The notes beneath the pieces are model-generated. The model ran no database searches and had not been told where the DNA came from. It saw only the letters and a program-made list of their open reading frames with translations. This document shows positions 12,301 to 25,205 of a DNA stretch of 64,000 bases, in pieces. Position 1 is the stretch's first letter, and every line of letters starts with the position of its first letter. The stretch is from Macrostomum hystrix (lineage: Eukaryota > Platyhelminthes > Macrostomidae), in NCBI GenBank assembly GCA_950097015.1, contig CATNEN010000007.1:5322001-5386000 (forward strand), read 5' to 3'. Made by a program: the position numbers and the translations under genes.

Positions 12301-13670
12301 ACTCTTCCGAATGAGCTAGTGAGAGGAGACGTGAATCCTCTCCCGACCCCCTTTGGTTCTTCCTGTCCGTCTGCTGTTTGGCGGCAAGCCTTGTGCTGTG
12401 CTAGGCAGTACACGTGTTTCCCGCTTTTCATTTGCATTTGAAATCCCAATCTATATGGAAATAGGTCCCTGCCCATACTCCAGCCTCACAAAATATCCTC
12501 ACCTTCTTTCATATGTCTAGTTGATGAAAGTGAAACACAACTTCTGATCAGCAAATTTTTCGGAGTCAGCCATGCAGAAGCAAAAAAATGATAAGCTCAA
12601 CTAAAAAAGGTATCGATAGAAAAACAACAACCAATTCTCCGCCAAGTTTTCCCCATCTCCATCAAGGAAAAGTTTGCGCCTCGACTTTCTCTGGGGCAGC
12701 TCCGTCTCTTCTCTGGTTGGCCTGAAACCGAGCGGAAAAATATAATGATGCGGGCCCGCGGGCTGGCCTAATTGAAAGCGCGCACAAATGTTTCATGCCT
12801 TAGTATAAATATTGTTGCAATGGAGCCTCCCTGCCCTGCGGCGGGTAAACACTGAGCGCTTGCTCAGCTCTGCTCAACACGGCTAATTGAGTCCACCCCC
12901 AGTCTGCCGCGGCGGGCGCCCCCCCCACCTTGCAGGGCCTCCGAAAATTCGGTAAAAATCTGGCCCGGCGAACTAATCAGACAATTTTTTCGGGGCTGAG
13001 CTCGGATGCAGCCGAGCGCAATGAGGATGTTGGGACCGCCGTCACCACTTTCACCAGCCCCCCCCCCGATTTCACGCTTGGCCGCGGCCCCCCCTCAATT
13101 CCTCGGCAAGGAGGCTGTGCCTGCTTCTATTATTAAAAATTTGCAGCGAGTTTTCACTCTTTCATTTCCAGCTTTAAATTCACGAAAGACTCTGGCGCCA
13201 CCACCCCGCCAGCCCGCTTTTGTGTAATGAGGGATCCATTAAAACTCTTTTGAGTCCCCTTTACTCCCGGGCTCGACTCGATTCAACTTTTCAGCTCTCG
13301 CCATTTCGTCCTCATTTCCCGCTTTCCCCACGCTACTTTACAATTTTCTTTCACGATCAAGATCCCATTTATTTATCCCAAAGTTAACTCCCCTTTGACC
13401 TGAGCACGCACGGATTCAGGCCAAGGATCGCGAGCTGCAGACATGTTTTATCTCAGCTGGTTGATCTCTGACTCGCCTGAAAGCTGCGAGACACTTTTCG
13501 CTGAGCAATGAGCACCGGTGAGTTGGGGCGATGGGGCGAGACCGATGGAATCTACAAGTTTGGAGTCTGTTTCGTGAGAAAGCGGAAATGGTTCGTGCGA
13601 CTGCGTCTGTGTGCCCTAACAAGACATGATCTCAAACTTAATGATTGGATCTGATCTGAATTCGAATCAG
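12301..13670. other. No gene seen; GC-rich region with a TATA-like word
   Basis: A GC-rich stretch around 12640-13230 contains agtataaatattg at about 12800 followed by GC-rich DNA, which could be a core promoter or regulatory element. No coding exon can be linked to it. Confidence 0.3.
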
Positions 13671-14106
13671 CATCAGAATCCAAATCCTAATCCTAATCCG
13701 AATCCTAATCCGAATCCGAATCCGAATCTGAATCTGAATCCAAATCCGAATCCGAATCTGAATCTGAATCCAAATCCGAATCTGAATCTGAATCTGAATC
13801 CAAATCCGAATCTGAATCTGAATCCAAATCCGAATCTGAATCTGAATCTGAATCCAAATCTGAATCTGAATCCGAATCTGAATCTGGATCTGGATCTGAA
13901 TCTGAATCTGAATCTGAATCCAAATCTGAATCTGAATCCGAAACTGAATCTGAATCTGAATCTGAATCCGAAACTGAATCTGAATCCGAATCTGAATCTG
14001 AATCCGAATCTGAATCTGAATCCGAAACTGAATCTGAATCTGAATCTGAATCTGAATCTGGATCTGGATCTGAATCCGAATCAGAATCCGAATCTGAATC
14101 TGAATT
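13671..14106. repeat. Hexanucleotide array (GAATCT/GAATCC)n
   Basis: About 72 hexamers, mainly gaatct and gaatcc with gaaact, caaatc and ggatct variants. The period of six keeps several frames open on both strands, creating false Asn/Leu/Pro and Asp/Ser ORFs. Confidence 0.96.
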
Positions 14107-15468
14107 GTTCTCAGTCCAGATCCAGCCATCTGCAGTGAGCAGTCTAAACTTGATTTGCTAATTGTGGTAACCCGAGTGCTCACGCGGAGAAAACGCGCAC
14201 ATTCCGCACCGAATTCTCTTGTCAGCTCAGTTAATCAAAGTGAAAAGATGTTGTCATAATTCGAGTATCACGTGTCACTAAGCCAAACTTTGGCCCTTCA
14301 CTGTAGTAACACAAAATCCGGGTAATTATTAGCCATTGAACCTCTGCCCCCCAGAAGTATCCCCATTGATTCGGGATATTCCGCGACTGCTCCCACGCCG
14401 TCACCTCCACTGCCGAGATGAGCAGCGGAGATAGTGTCGCATTTTGGGATCTTTGTACGCCGCACACGCATGGATGGCTTGCAGTCGGGATTTCTCGGTA
14501 TTGTCGCTATTATACAGGTGGGATCTGTTCCGAAACATAATATCCTCGGGGCAGCTTCTAGGGGATAATATCCCAAAGTCACTCTCCTCCAGCCAGATCG
14601 CTCTGTTTGGCCGACAAACAACCGAAAACAGACCAACCAAACCACTCGAATCCCGCACCCGGTGTTGAGTCGGCTTTTCTGTGGGATAAAATGCTCAGAA
14701 ATGAAATGAAATCTAACTATAGTTGCCATGCCGACGCCATAGCTCTAGGTCCACTCTCTCCCCGTCTCCCACAGACCCCAGCGGGGGTTCTGTGTTTTTA
14801 GGCAAAGCTTTCAAATAGTCCAGGAGAGAATTTTCAGATTTTTTCCCAGACCAAATCTATGAGGCTTGGCGGGAGAGCTGCTTCCGCCTGACTGAGCCAC
14901 CGCTTCTTAGCCCGACCTTCCGCCTCTGCCCCACGCAAACAGCCCGGGAAAGAAAGCGCCCACAATGGCCGGCATTCAGGCAGTGTTTTGGAGTCCAAAT
15001 TGAGTCCCTAAATCGGCCCCATTCCGCTTGCCCGCTCCGGCACAAAGTCGCCGATTGTAGAGATGCCCGCAGATGGGGAGGGGGGTTGCCGGCACTTCGT
15101 GGCGAGACAAACCATCCGGAGGTTCGGAGGCTGTGAATTCCCAGATTCCCCTGCCCGCCCGCTGAGACTCAGGGGGGAGCAGGGCGGGATGTTAAGTCCC
15201 CAGGTATTGGGTTCTTGTGGGATTTTCTGCCGCACTGAGCCGCAGGAATGCAACTCAGCCAGTGGGATGAGAAATCTGAGTCCCATTTGGGATTCTACTT
15301 GCCGTGTGATTTGCTCAGCGTGAAGCTGCGGGGATATGATACAGTGCTCAGCCTTCATGCGCCACTGCCCGCCTTCGCCTTCATCTTTCCAAGACAAAAA
15401 CTTGTAAAAGTTCTTTTTATATCCTATTTTCAATCGAGAAATTTTTGACTCTTTATCCTGAAGTTTGT
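14107..15468. other. No gene seen; moderate-GC spacer
   Basis: Several overlapping open frames on both strands, none with recognisable protein. Words of the type gggatatt or ggataatatccc recur but support no named element. Confidence 0.4.
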
Positions 15469-15778
15469 CAATCCGCCCTCCTGAAGTCTGTCTCTCCGCC
15501 CTCCTGAAGTTTGTCTCTCCGGCTCCCTGAAGTCTGTCTCTCCGCCCTCCTGAAGTCTGTCTCTCCGCCCTCCTGAAGTCTGTCTCTCCGCCCTCCTGAA
15601 GTCTGTCTCTCCGCCCTCCTGAAGTCTGTCTCTCCGCCCTCCTGAAGTTTGTCTCTCCGCCTCCCTGAATTTCTGTCTCTCCGCCCTCCTGAAGCTTTGT
15701 CTCTCCGCCCTCCTGAAGTTTGTCTCTCCGCCTCCATGAAGTTCTGTCTCTCCGCCCTCTTGAAGTTCCGTCTATCCA
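15469..15778. repeat. 23-bp minisatellite, about 13 units
   Basis: Unit ccgccctcctgaagtctgtc plus tct. It passes directly into the next array at about 15779 without a spacer; the two units share tcctgaag. Confidence 0.95.
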
Positions 15779-16118
15779 TATTCCTGTAGCTCGCTATCCA
15801 TCTTCCTGAAGCTTGCTATCCATCTTCCTGAAGCTTGCTATCCATCTTCCTGAAGCTTGCTATCCATCTTCCTGAAGCTTGCTATCCATCTTCCTGAAGC
15901 TTGCTATCCATCTTCCTGAAGCTTGCTATCCATCTTCCTGAAGCTTGCTATCCATCTTCCTGAAGCTTGCTATCCATCTTCCTGAAGCTTGCTATCCATC
16001 TTCCTGAAGCTTGCTATCCATCTTCCTGAAGCTTGCTGTCCATCTTCCTGAAGCTTGCTGTCCATCTTCCTGAAGCTTGCTATCCATCTTCCTGAAGCTT
16101 GCTATCCATCTTCCTGAC
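15779..16118. repeat. 22-bp minisatellite, about 15 units
   Basis: Unit cttgctatccatcttcctga plus ag, almost perfect. It shares the core cttcctgaag with the array on its left, suggesting that one grew from the edge of the other. Confidence 0.95.
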
Positions 16119-16890
16119 GGATTAACCGCTCCCAGCTTTGAAAATTAAGGGCTGAAAGTTGGTCACTCGGAGTGAGCTCGTAATTGCAGCGGCAAATTAG
16201 CTCGTATAGGTGTTTCAGGGGATAAATGAATTTTCCATTATCCCTTTCCTCCCAACGGGCGGTGCCGCTTCCCCGCCTTGCTCTGTTTCACCTGCAATCC
16301 TCAATCAAAGCGGGACTCCTTCCCTGCACCGGCAGAATCCCATTATTGCGGATTCCCAAATTTGCGCTGTTTCTCTGCGAAGCCAAGGCAAGCGGAAAAT
16401 CTGGTTAGGAGCTGCTGCGGATGCCCGGGGGACTGCGGCAAATTCCTGTTCCGAGACCTCAGCTTGTAGAAAATATGCTTTCAGGGAAGCTATATCGATC
16501 TCTTCATTGCTTCGTCTGTTTTGGCGCGCTGTGTCGATGGAGGGGCTTAGCAGGTGGGTGCTGCCATTAGGTATGAGTAGCTTGGGATATTTTTTCGTGG
16601 GAAACATCAGAACGGTTGGTTTTTGTCTTACTCCGCTTTGAGCACTGGAATGTAAGTGGGCAGCTATTGCTCTATACAGGCTGAAACTGAGATTCGATTC
16701 GCATGCTTGCTGCGAGCCGACAGCTGTTGGAGACACAACTGACTCAGCCTGGAGTAGAGAAAGACTTGGTGGGGCAGAAACTGAGATTCAGTGGGGGAGA
16801 ATTTTAGATTCATATGTTGAGAAACGTAGTTTCAATGAGAGAGAAAGAATAATTAGAGAGAGGGAGAAGAAAGCTCAGGTAGAGAGTGGG
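16119..16890. other. No gene seen
   Basis: Single-copy sequence with short frames on both strands and no recognisable gene. Confidence 0.4.
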
Positions 16891-17195
16891 AAAACTGACG
16901 GGAGAGAGAGAAACTAAGGGGAGATAAACTCAGGGGAGAGAAGCTCAGGGGAGAGAAACTCAGGGGAGAGAAACTCAGGGGAGAGAAGCTCAGGGGGAGA
17001 GAAACTCAGGGGGAGAGAAACTCAGGGGGGAGAAACTCAGGGGGGAGAAACTCAGGGGGAAAACTCAGCGGGGAGAAACTCAGGGGGAGAACTCAGGGGG
17101 TAGAAACTCAGTGGGGAGAAACTCAGGGGGGAGAAACTCAGGGGGAGAGAAACTCAGGGGGGAGAAACTCGGGGGGAGAGAAACTCAGGGAGAGA
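16891..17195. repeat. Purine-rich short-unit array
   Basis: Units of about 13-16 bp around ggagagaaactcaggg. The + strand is nearly all purine and the units are irregular in length. Confidence 0.92.
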
Positions 17196-20100
17196 GAGTG
17201 AAGCTCATGGGAGACTGCGAAAACATTGTGTTGTATGCAAGTTGCTCGTACTACGGATGTGAGAGTACATTCTCGGTGAGGCCACCTCAGACTCTGAGGA
17301 TCAGCGTAAAGATGGGAGCTATTTTTCGATACTTCCCAGAGTTGCGGAGAAGTGGACCTAAATCCCTGCCAGTCATTTTTAGAATTTATAGGGATTTTAT
17401 CTGTGGATCTGACTTCCACGGAGAAGAGGATGGGAGCGAATTATTTTTTGGAATTTTGATAAATACGATTTGGCCGCTGAAGGTGCGCTGATCGAATCCC
17501 TCGGAGCTTACGGCCCCGCCTTTCCCCCTTTCTCCCTGTTTTCCGCTCGAGTTAGTCGATAATGACTCCGCAAAGGCTTGGGTGTAGCTTCTGTATATAT
17601 ATTATCGATTTTGAACCTCCCGTCTCCAGTCGCCAAGGAACCCAGCAGATGCGGACAAAGATTGGGGAGTCCTGAGTTCTCCCGAGTTCGAGCTGCCTGC
17701 CGTCTGTCTTCTAGAAGCATAGGAGTCAAGCTTCCTCTGGCTCCTTGTTCTCATATTCTCCCGATACATTTTCGATCAGACATCTACACAATGGCCAGTA
17801 ACACCCTGCGACACGCGATGCCGTGTCACCGAGTTGTTCAATCTGTTGACGGCTATTAATCACAGCTTTGATGAAGAGCAAACACACACACACACACATA
17901 CACCAGCGCATGCCTATAGCTCATACAAGCTCATCAATTATTCAGTCTCGAGAGAAAGCTCTGTGCTCAAAAACTAGTTTTTTTTGTCCTTGCATATGGG
18001 ATTGGATACAGAATGCATTGATTGGTACTGTCTCATCCAGTTCCCTAATTTGAATTTTCAATCAAGTATTAAGCCAGTCAGTGTCAGTGAGCAACTTGAG
18101 AACACAAGCTTATGAGCCTGGCCGAATTAGCATAATAAGGTCAGGCGAACTCTGTGTTGCTGGGAGGCTTGGCAAGGCTAGAGACAGTTTGAGCAGGCAA
18201 CTGCCGATCCCTCTGGCGTTGACAATCGTTAATCCCATTCTGCAGCCTTTTCTCTGTGTGAGTTTATATAGCGCACCCCCCAATGTAGTTCGTCGCTCTA
18301 ATACAGGTTCTAATGCAATTTCCTGTTCTGAGATTTGCTTCCAGTTGCTTGAGCACACAGACTCACATTCGCTGTGTATATGCGCATGGTCCACGTGGCC
18401 TCCCCTAGCGATGCGCTGCCCCCCAGTCCAATGGCTACTCTGTTCCGCCCTTCACAGCGCTTCAAATTATTGTAAGCAATGAAAGTAGCTATAGGGCCAA
18501 TGCTACATGCGTATTTCGCAACTTCGGAAAAAACCCTGCAGTGTATCCATCATGGAAAGTATGCGCTTTTGAGTACAGTGACTCCAGTTGCTATCTATTT
18601 TAGCAATTAGACTTTTTTAACTTGTGCGCAAATTCGACGGACATAATCTGAGTTCGGAGCCCCATAGCAACTAGGCCTATAGGAAATGCGTGCGTTAGTC
18701 TGAACTATGCAGTTAAATCTGTTCAACTCTATCCGATAATGAGTTTGCGTGTATTTGTTGGCTAAAGATTTCAAGTAAATAATAACACCACTTTATTATA
18801 CAGGATTACACTGTTAGATACAATGGATGGCCTCATTAACTGCATTGAGTATGTGAGCACACTGTCCCGCCATAGCAGCTACTATATAAGCCCGGATAAT
18901 CCTTTCACACATGCTATACAAAATATGAGGCTAAATCCTGTAGCAAATTTTTGCCTTTAAGAATGTGACAAAAACAGATTCCTATTTCCTTGCGTTAAAG
19001 TTTTTCTAACAACATTCAGTATTTTTTCGATTTTTTTCCGTATAAAATTCACACCTCTGTTGCTATGCATGGGATCTTGTGATCATTGGCTGTCAAATTA
19101 GCTTGATGATGGCTATTGTGCGGGCATAGAGGTGTCATGAGGGGCTCGTTAAGTATGTTTTGTTTGTTTTTGTTTTTGCCTCCTGCACTCCCCTCTGTCC
19201 TTACTCCCTCTCTCCCCTCTCTTCTCCCCTTTCTCCCCTTTCACTCCCCTCTTAGCCTCTCCGTTCTGTCCCATCTCCATTCCCTGATGTCTCATCCACT
19301 CTCCCCCTGACCGCATTTTTTGGTACCCTTTTCCTATAAAATTCACTCACGAAAAAAGCAATATTTATTAGCAATTCCTTATAACAGTTACTTTCTTGTA
19401 TGTTCGATCCAAACAAAACATTAATTTATTGTTGTTTTTGAACCGACCACATCATATTCAATAATGAAGCTCTCATAGCATATACGTGTGTTGTGCCCGT
19501 TTATAAATATCAACTTTCTCAAGTGTTGACACTTCCTATAGATATTTTTTAGAAAAGTTATAAAAATACTTTTACACAACATTAGCCCTAAATGAAAACA
19601 TTGTAGATTATTACAATATTAAAAACCCGTTGGCTATTATTGTAATATAGTATGTTAAAATATTTTTGAGAACAATAAAATAACTATGCGATTTGGAATC
19701 GTAACACTTCATCCCCTGTGGGATATTTGGGAAGTCACAAAGCATGCATCTAGCTCGTATATCATGATGATTCGGTCAAGACACAACAGAATCCGCATGC
19801 ACTGCAGCAAATGCCTTTAGGCGCTAACGCGGAACCCATAATACGAGCTACGATGTTATGCAGGTAAAAAGCGCAAGGGAAAGTTACTGATTAAGCACTT
19901 CAATTGGATTATACTACATGATGTAATGCTTCTTTTTTCCATATGGGACTCTTTAATAATGAATGTTTAAACACTGAAATTGCTCTATTTTCTGCATATA
20001 AATAATGAATATACGAGAGATGCAGTGCAATAACACGCTTGGCAGCGTGTGAAATCACCACCACGCCTGCCTGGGATAATCTGAAATCAGTGAGATCCCT

Positions 20101-20595
20101 AGTAACTGATAATGCGCCCTAGTAGCGTCATATAACATGGGGAAATTCTTCATGCCGCAGCTTCATGCGCTGAATTTAATTCCCAATTCTGAGACTCCCT
20201 TTTTCGAGTGTATAAAACCACCGTTTGATTGCCATCTGCAATAAAAATCATTTCAATTGGTCCGACTTCATGCTCGGCGCCATGCAGATTTTAATTATGC
20301 TCAACGCGCTGCAGAGAAAGTCTTGGAAGCGAAATCCCAAGAGTTTATAGATATCATTATGGGCATTGCTGAGTTCAAGTGGGCTCAATAACTCTGCAGG
20401 TATTGAAGACCTGCCATGCACCTGGCTGGAATCTGCAGTCAGATCACAGCGATAGAGTCAAGATTGAGGTCAGCGTGAGATTACAGTAGAACAATATGGG
20501 GGAATGGGTGGTAACCATTACGGAACCGTAAGAATGAGGGAGAGTGAAAGTTTCATAGATAAAGGCATGGTAGGGGAAACACGTTTATGATTATG
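17196..20595. other. No gene seen in 3.4 kb
   Basis: Mostly AT-rich single-copy sequence with a short (CA)n at about 17880 and a pyrimidine-rich stretch at 19180-19310. No exon, SINE or RNA gene could be supported; distal regulatory DNA of pax6 cannot be excluded. Confidence 0.4.
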
Positions 20596-21587
20596 GAGAG
20601 ATGAGACGGTTGGGGAGATGAGAAGGTTGGGGAGATGAGAAGGTTGGGGAGATGAGAAGGTTAGGGAGATGAGTAGGTTAGGGAGATGAGAAGGTTGGGG
20701 AGATGAGAAGGTTGGGGAGATGAGTAGGTTAGGGAGATGAGTAGGTTAGGGAGATGAGTAGGTTAGGGAGATGAGTAGGTCAGGGAGATGAGTAGGTTAG
20801 GGAGATGAGTAGGTTAGGGAGATGAGTAGGTTAGGGAGATGAGTAGGTTAGGGAGATGAGTAGGTTAGGGAGATGAGTAGGTTAGGGAGATGAGTAGGTT
20901 AGGGAGATGAGTAGGTTAGGGAGATGAGTAGGTTAGGGAGATGAGTAGGTTAGGGAGATGAGTAGGTTAGGGAGATGAGTAGGTTAGGGAGATGAGTAGG
21001 TTAGGGAGATGAGTAGGTTAGGGAGATGAGTAGGTTAGGGAGATGAGTAGGTTAGGGAGATGAGTAGGTTAGGGAGATGAGTAGGTTAGGGAGATGAGTA
21101 GGTTAGGGAGATGAGTAGGTTAGGGAGATGAGTAGGTTAGGGAGATGAGTAGGTTAGGGAGATGAGTAGGTTAGGGAGATGAGTAGGTTAGGGAGATGAG
21201 TAGGTTAGGGAGATGAGTAGGTTAGGGAGATGAGTAGGTTAGGGAGATGAGTAGGTTAGGGAGATGAGTAGGTTAGGGAGATGAGTAGGTTAGGGAGATG
21301 AGTAGGTTAGGGAGATGAGTAGGTTAGGGAGATGAGTAGGTTAGGGAGATGAGTAGGTTAGGGAGATGAGTAGGTTAGGGAGATGAGTAGGTTAGGGAGA
21401 TGAGTAGGTTAGGGAGATGAGTAGGTTAGGGAGATGAGTAGGTTAGGGAGATGAGTAGGTTAGGGAGATGAGTAGGTTAGGGAGATGAGTAGGTTAGGGA
21501 GATGAGTAGGTTAGGGAGATGAGTAGGTTAGGGAGATGAGTAGGTTAGGGAGATGAGTAGGTTAGGGAGATGAGTAGGTTAGGGAGA
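20596..21587. repeat. 17-bp minisatellite containing TTAGGG, about 58 units
   Basis: Unit ggttagggagatgagta. The first few units vary (ggttggggagatgagaa); from about 20780 the array is almost perfectly uniform, pointing to recent expansion or homogenisation. Confidence 0.97.
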
Positions 21588-21849
21588 AGGATTAGGGGTG
21601 GTTGGGAAGGAGGCACAGATTTAGATGCAGCTCTACTTCCCTTTTTCTCAATCTCCCTTTCTATCTGCTCTCCTTAATGAGCCAGTTCTAAAAACTCAAA
21701 TAACATTTACGCATTGTTAAGCCAGGCAAATTACACATTGCCAGAAATGAGATTTGTTGTGTTCAAATCGAAGCAGAGAAGTAGATCAAGCAAAACAAAC
21801 GAAAATTAGTTTCCCCTTATCCCGAAGCCAAGTATGTTTACACAAACGA

Positions 21850-22262
21850 AAAATGCTTGTTTGACTAAATCTATTCGCTCTCTGATTGGCTGGCATGCCA
21901 GCGGAGTCGCCAGCCAATGGGCAGTGAGTTAGGCTGGGGCCCAGCGGAGGGGGGTTGCGGCAACGCGGCAGTGCAGTCCGCTGGGCATTAGCCGCGCCTG
22001 GCTGCCCGAGCCCATCCGTGCTCAATCATCAATTTAGTCTGCCGCCACCTCCTTCCAATTCGCTGAGGCGAGAGCGGAGGGAGAGAGGAGAGAGAGTGAG
22101 CGACTCTGAGCCCCTGCCCTCCGCCCTGTGCGAATAAAACACAACTGACTGGCGCAGAAGGCCCCCAAACCCTCTGCTTCCGCGCCACTTGCCTTGCCCG
22201 TCTGCTCCACTGGCTGGCGCGCACACTGCTCACACAGGGACCGCCGATTTTGCATCTCACAG
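21850..22262 (+). promoter_or_regulatory. Possible promoter and non-coding first exon upstream of pax6
   Basis: A GC-rich stretch has an inverted CCAAT box (attgg 21885-21889) and a direct one (ccaat 21914-21918). About 340 bases later comes a near-perfect donor, cacag|gtaagtag, at 22262/22263. A matching acceptor (..gatcccaatag) precedes position 25141, giving a 65-base 5' leader joined to the pax6 start at 25206. The region has no sustained reading frame. The link to pax6 is inferred from position and splice signals only. Confidence 0.35.
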
Positions 22263-23654
22263 GTAAGTAGCCACATGGAAAACTTCTTCTTTGTGCGGGC
22301 TTGCCCTCTCTTCTTCGAAGAAACACTGACAGAGAGAGGCAAGGAGTGGGGGGGACAGAGGGGCCTGCTGCAGTACAGGACACCGTGCCATTATCCCGCC
22401 CAGTGACTCCTCGATCCTCCCCCGCCGCCCCCGCTCATGCAATGTCCGCCCGAATGGGCCCCGAGCCTCCCGAACTGCTTGAGTACTTACTATGGGATAT
22501 TAGTTGTCCATTGTACTTTTATAGTTTGATAGTTTTATATCTGCCAATTATTTGCTGCATTTCCAAGTCTGCAGACTCCTGTAATTATGGAACAGATTTG
22601 GAAACGGCTGGGAGAGAATTACATTAGTTAAGGTAAATATATTTAGAGGGAGCTTCATGGTGTTGCTTTGGATTGAGCCATTGTACTCTGAGTTTACTCA
22701 GTAACTCAGAAAGTTTTCTTTCGAATCTGTTGAAAATTGCTTTCATTCAAATTTTATCCAGCAGAGATTTTTACCCTGCTATCTGACGATTTTCTATTGA
22801 TATCAGTTTTCCCACGCAGCTAATGCTCTATTTATACTACTGACAACTTAGTAAGTAGGTAGTCTGGCATTTAGATTCCGAAATTAAATAGAACCTAAAA
22901 GCTAAATTGTCGCTTATTTCAAATTTATAAAAGCTATTACGAATACTGCACTCAATCTTTGAAAAGGGAGTTTTAGTTGGCCTTTAAAATTAATATAAAT
23001 AGGAAGTTAGGAAGTTATATAGAATGGGATTTGGCTGTTACACTTACATAATTCAGGAAACTCTTATGCTATAGTAGGCGGCACTTAACACTCTTGGACA
23101 AGCTTCCCGTGTTTCGCAGTTAGGCATATAGTGAGTACAGGCCAGCTCATTGCATTCTGCAGTCATGCTCGAATTACTAAGCCCTAAGGGCATATAAGGG
23201 CATTGACCATTTTTTGCGGTGATTCTGGGATTCAGCAATTCGCCCATCTTTAGTATCCGTGGCAAAATGAGCAGACGCTGCCTATACAACAGTCAGTTAA
23301 TTATAGGATGCTGATTAAAGAATTTTCGTTTAAAAAAAAGGCATGAAATAGGAGAAAAATGCCACTGCAGATTTTTTGCACTGGCTGGGTGCAGCTGTGC
23401 CGGAGTCAAATGTATGCTCATTTGCCTGCCAGCAGGCTGCTCAAATTCATAGCGGGGCCGCTCCCTAATTGATGCTCTCTGCCAGGTAGTCTCTATGGAG
23501 ATTATTGCACACTTTCTACCGCCATCTGTTGCAAGTATATTTTCAGTTTCAACCAAAAAAATTGGTGGCTTGTTTCCGGCTCAGGTTACATCACAAGCTT
23601 CTGGGGTGGGGATTTCCCGGCTTTGATTTTTTAGCACCTTTAATAACTTTTATC
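22263..23654. other. No coding exon seen between candidate leader exon and array
   Basis: AT-rich sequence. It would be part of a first intron of pax6 if the leader exon ending at 22262 is real. Confidence 0.35.
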
Positions 23655-24650
23655 CCATTCCTATCCGATCTCTAATCAATCTTCTATGCAATCTTTAATC
23701 AATCTTCTATTCGATCTCTAATCAATCCACTATCCGATCTCTATCAATATTCTATCCGATCTCTATCAATCCACTATCCGATCTCTAATCAATCTACTAT
23801 CCGATCTCTATCAATATTCTATCCGATCTCTAATCAATCTACTATCCGATCTCTAATCAATCTACTATTTAATCTCTATCAATATTCTATTCGATCTCTA
23901 ATCAATCTACTATCCGATCTCTAATCAATCTACTATTTAATCTCTATCAATATTCTATTCGATCTCTAATCAATCTACTATCCGATCTCTAATCAATCTA
24001 CTATCCGATCTCTAATCAATCTACTATCCGATCTCTAATCAATCTACTATCCGATCTCTAATCAATCTACTATCCGATCTCTAATCAATCTACTATCCGA
24101 TCTCTAATCAATCTACTATCCGATCTCTATCAATCTACTATCCGATCTCTAATCAATCTACTATCCGATCTCTATCAATCTACTATCCGATCTCTAATCA
24201 ATCTACTATCCGATCTCTAATCAATCTACTATCCGATCTCTAATCAATCTACTATCCGATCTCTATCAATCTACTATCCGATCTCTAATCAATCTACTAT
24301 CCGATCTCTATCAATCTACTATCCGATCTCTAATCAATCTACTATCCGATCTCTAATCAATCTACTATCCGATCTCTATCAATCTACTATCCGATCTCTA
24401 ATCAATCTACTATCCGATCTCTAATCAATCTACTATCCGATCTCTAATCAATCTACTATCCGATCTCTAATCAATCTACTATCCGATCTCTAATCAATCT
24501 ACTATCCGATCTCTAATCAATCTACTATCCGATCTCTATCAATCTACTATCCGATCTCTAATCAATCTACTATCCGATCTCTATCAATCTACTATCCGAT
24601 CTCTAATCAATCTACTATCCGATCTCTATCAATCTACTATCCGATCTCAA
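23655..24650. repeat. 22/23-bp minisatellite, about 44 units
   Basis: Unit ctaatcaatctactatccga plus tct, with a second form lacking one base (ctatcaatc). The right two thirds are nearly uniform apart from this length switch. Confidence 0.96.
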
Positions 24651-24724
24651 ACAATATTTCTAAATCTCAGCTTCTCAAGAATTTTTCTTGTCTCGGCCGT
24701 TGCAATTGTTCTCGTTTTTGCAAT

Positions 24725-24815
24725 GCCGCCTTATTGGCCAGTTCTGAATAGCAACAAAGCAGGGGTGAAGCGGGCAGTCTAGTCCATGGCTGCAGCTCAT
24801 TGGTCAGTACTCATT
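24725..24815 (+). promoter_or_regulatory. Two inverted CCAAT boxes near the first pax6 coding exon
   Basis: Inverted CCAAT words occur at about 24733 (ttattggcc) and 24798 (tcattggtc), 400-470 bases before the pax6 ATG. They could mark an alternative proximal promoter. No clear TATA box is seen. This is positional evidence only. Confidence 0.25.
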
Positions 24816-25205
24816 GCAGGATTCCTTCTCGACTTGTCCCGCACAGCTCACAGAGTTGCGGGGATAGGTTTGGTGCTGGGCTGAAGCGCATCTTAAAGAG
24901 GCTTCACAAAGTTGAGCCCGAGCATAACAATAGACTCCGCAGACTTGACTCACGAGAACTAAAAGAACTATACAAAGGGCTGACCACCAACAAAGGAAAC
25001 CTCAGGATTTCCTTCCTGTTCTCTTCGGGCCGAGTTGCCACTAAACAGACCAGCAGATCCCAATCTCAAGATCATGCATACGGCAGTGGGCCTTCACTGT
25101 AATCCCACACCTTGATCAGTTTTGTTTTCGATCCCAATAGGAAATGTCAACTAATTGAATTCCCAAATCTGTTTTCTTTACCGAAGATCTCGAATCTAAG
25201 GAATC

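Noticed and set aside
13626-14183. Long frames of Asn/Leu/Pro, Gln/Ile and Asp/Ser repeats on both strands
   Set aside because: By-products of the 6-bp array; period divisible by three keeps several frames open at once.
20596-21587. Interstitial telomere
   Set aside because: TTAGGG is present once per 17-bp unit, not as consecutive hexamers, so it is a minisatellite that happens to include the word.
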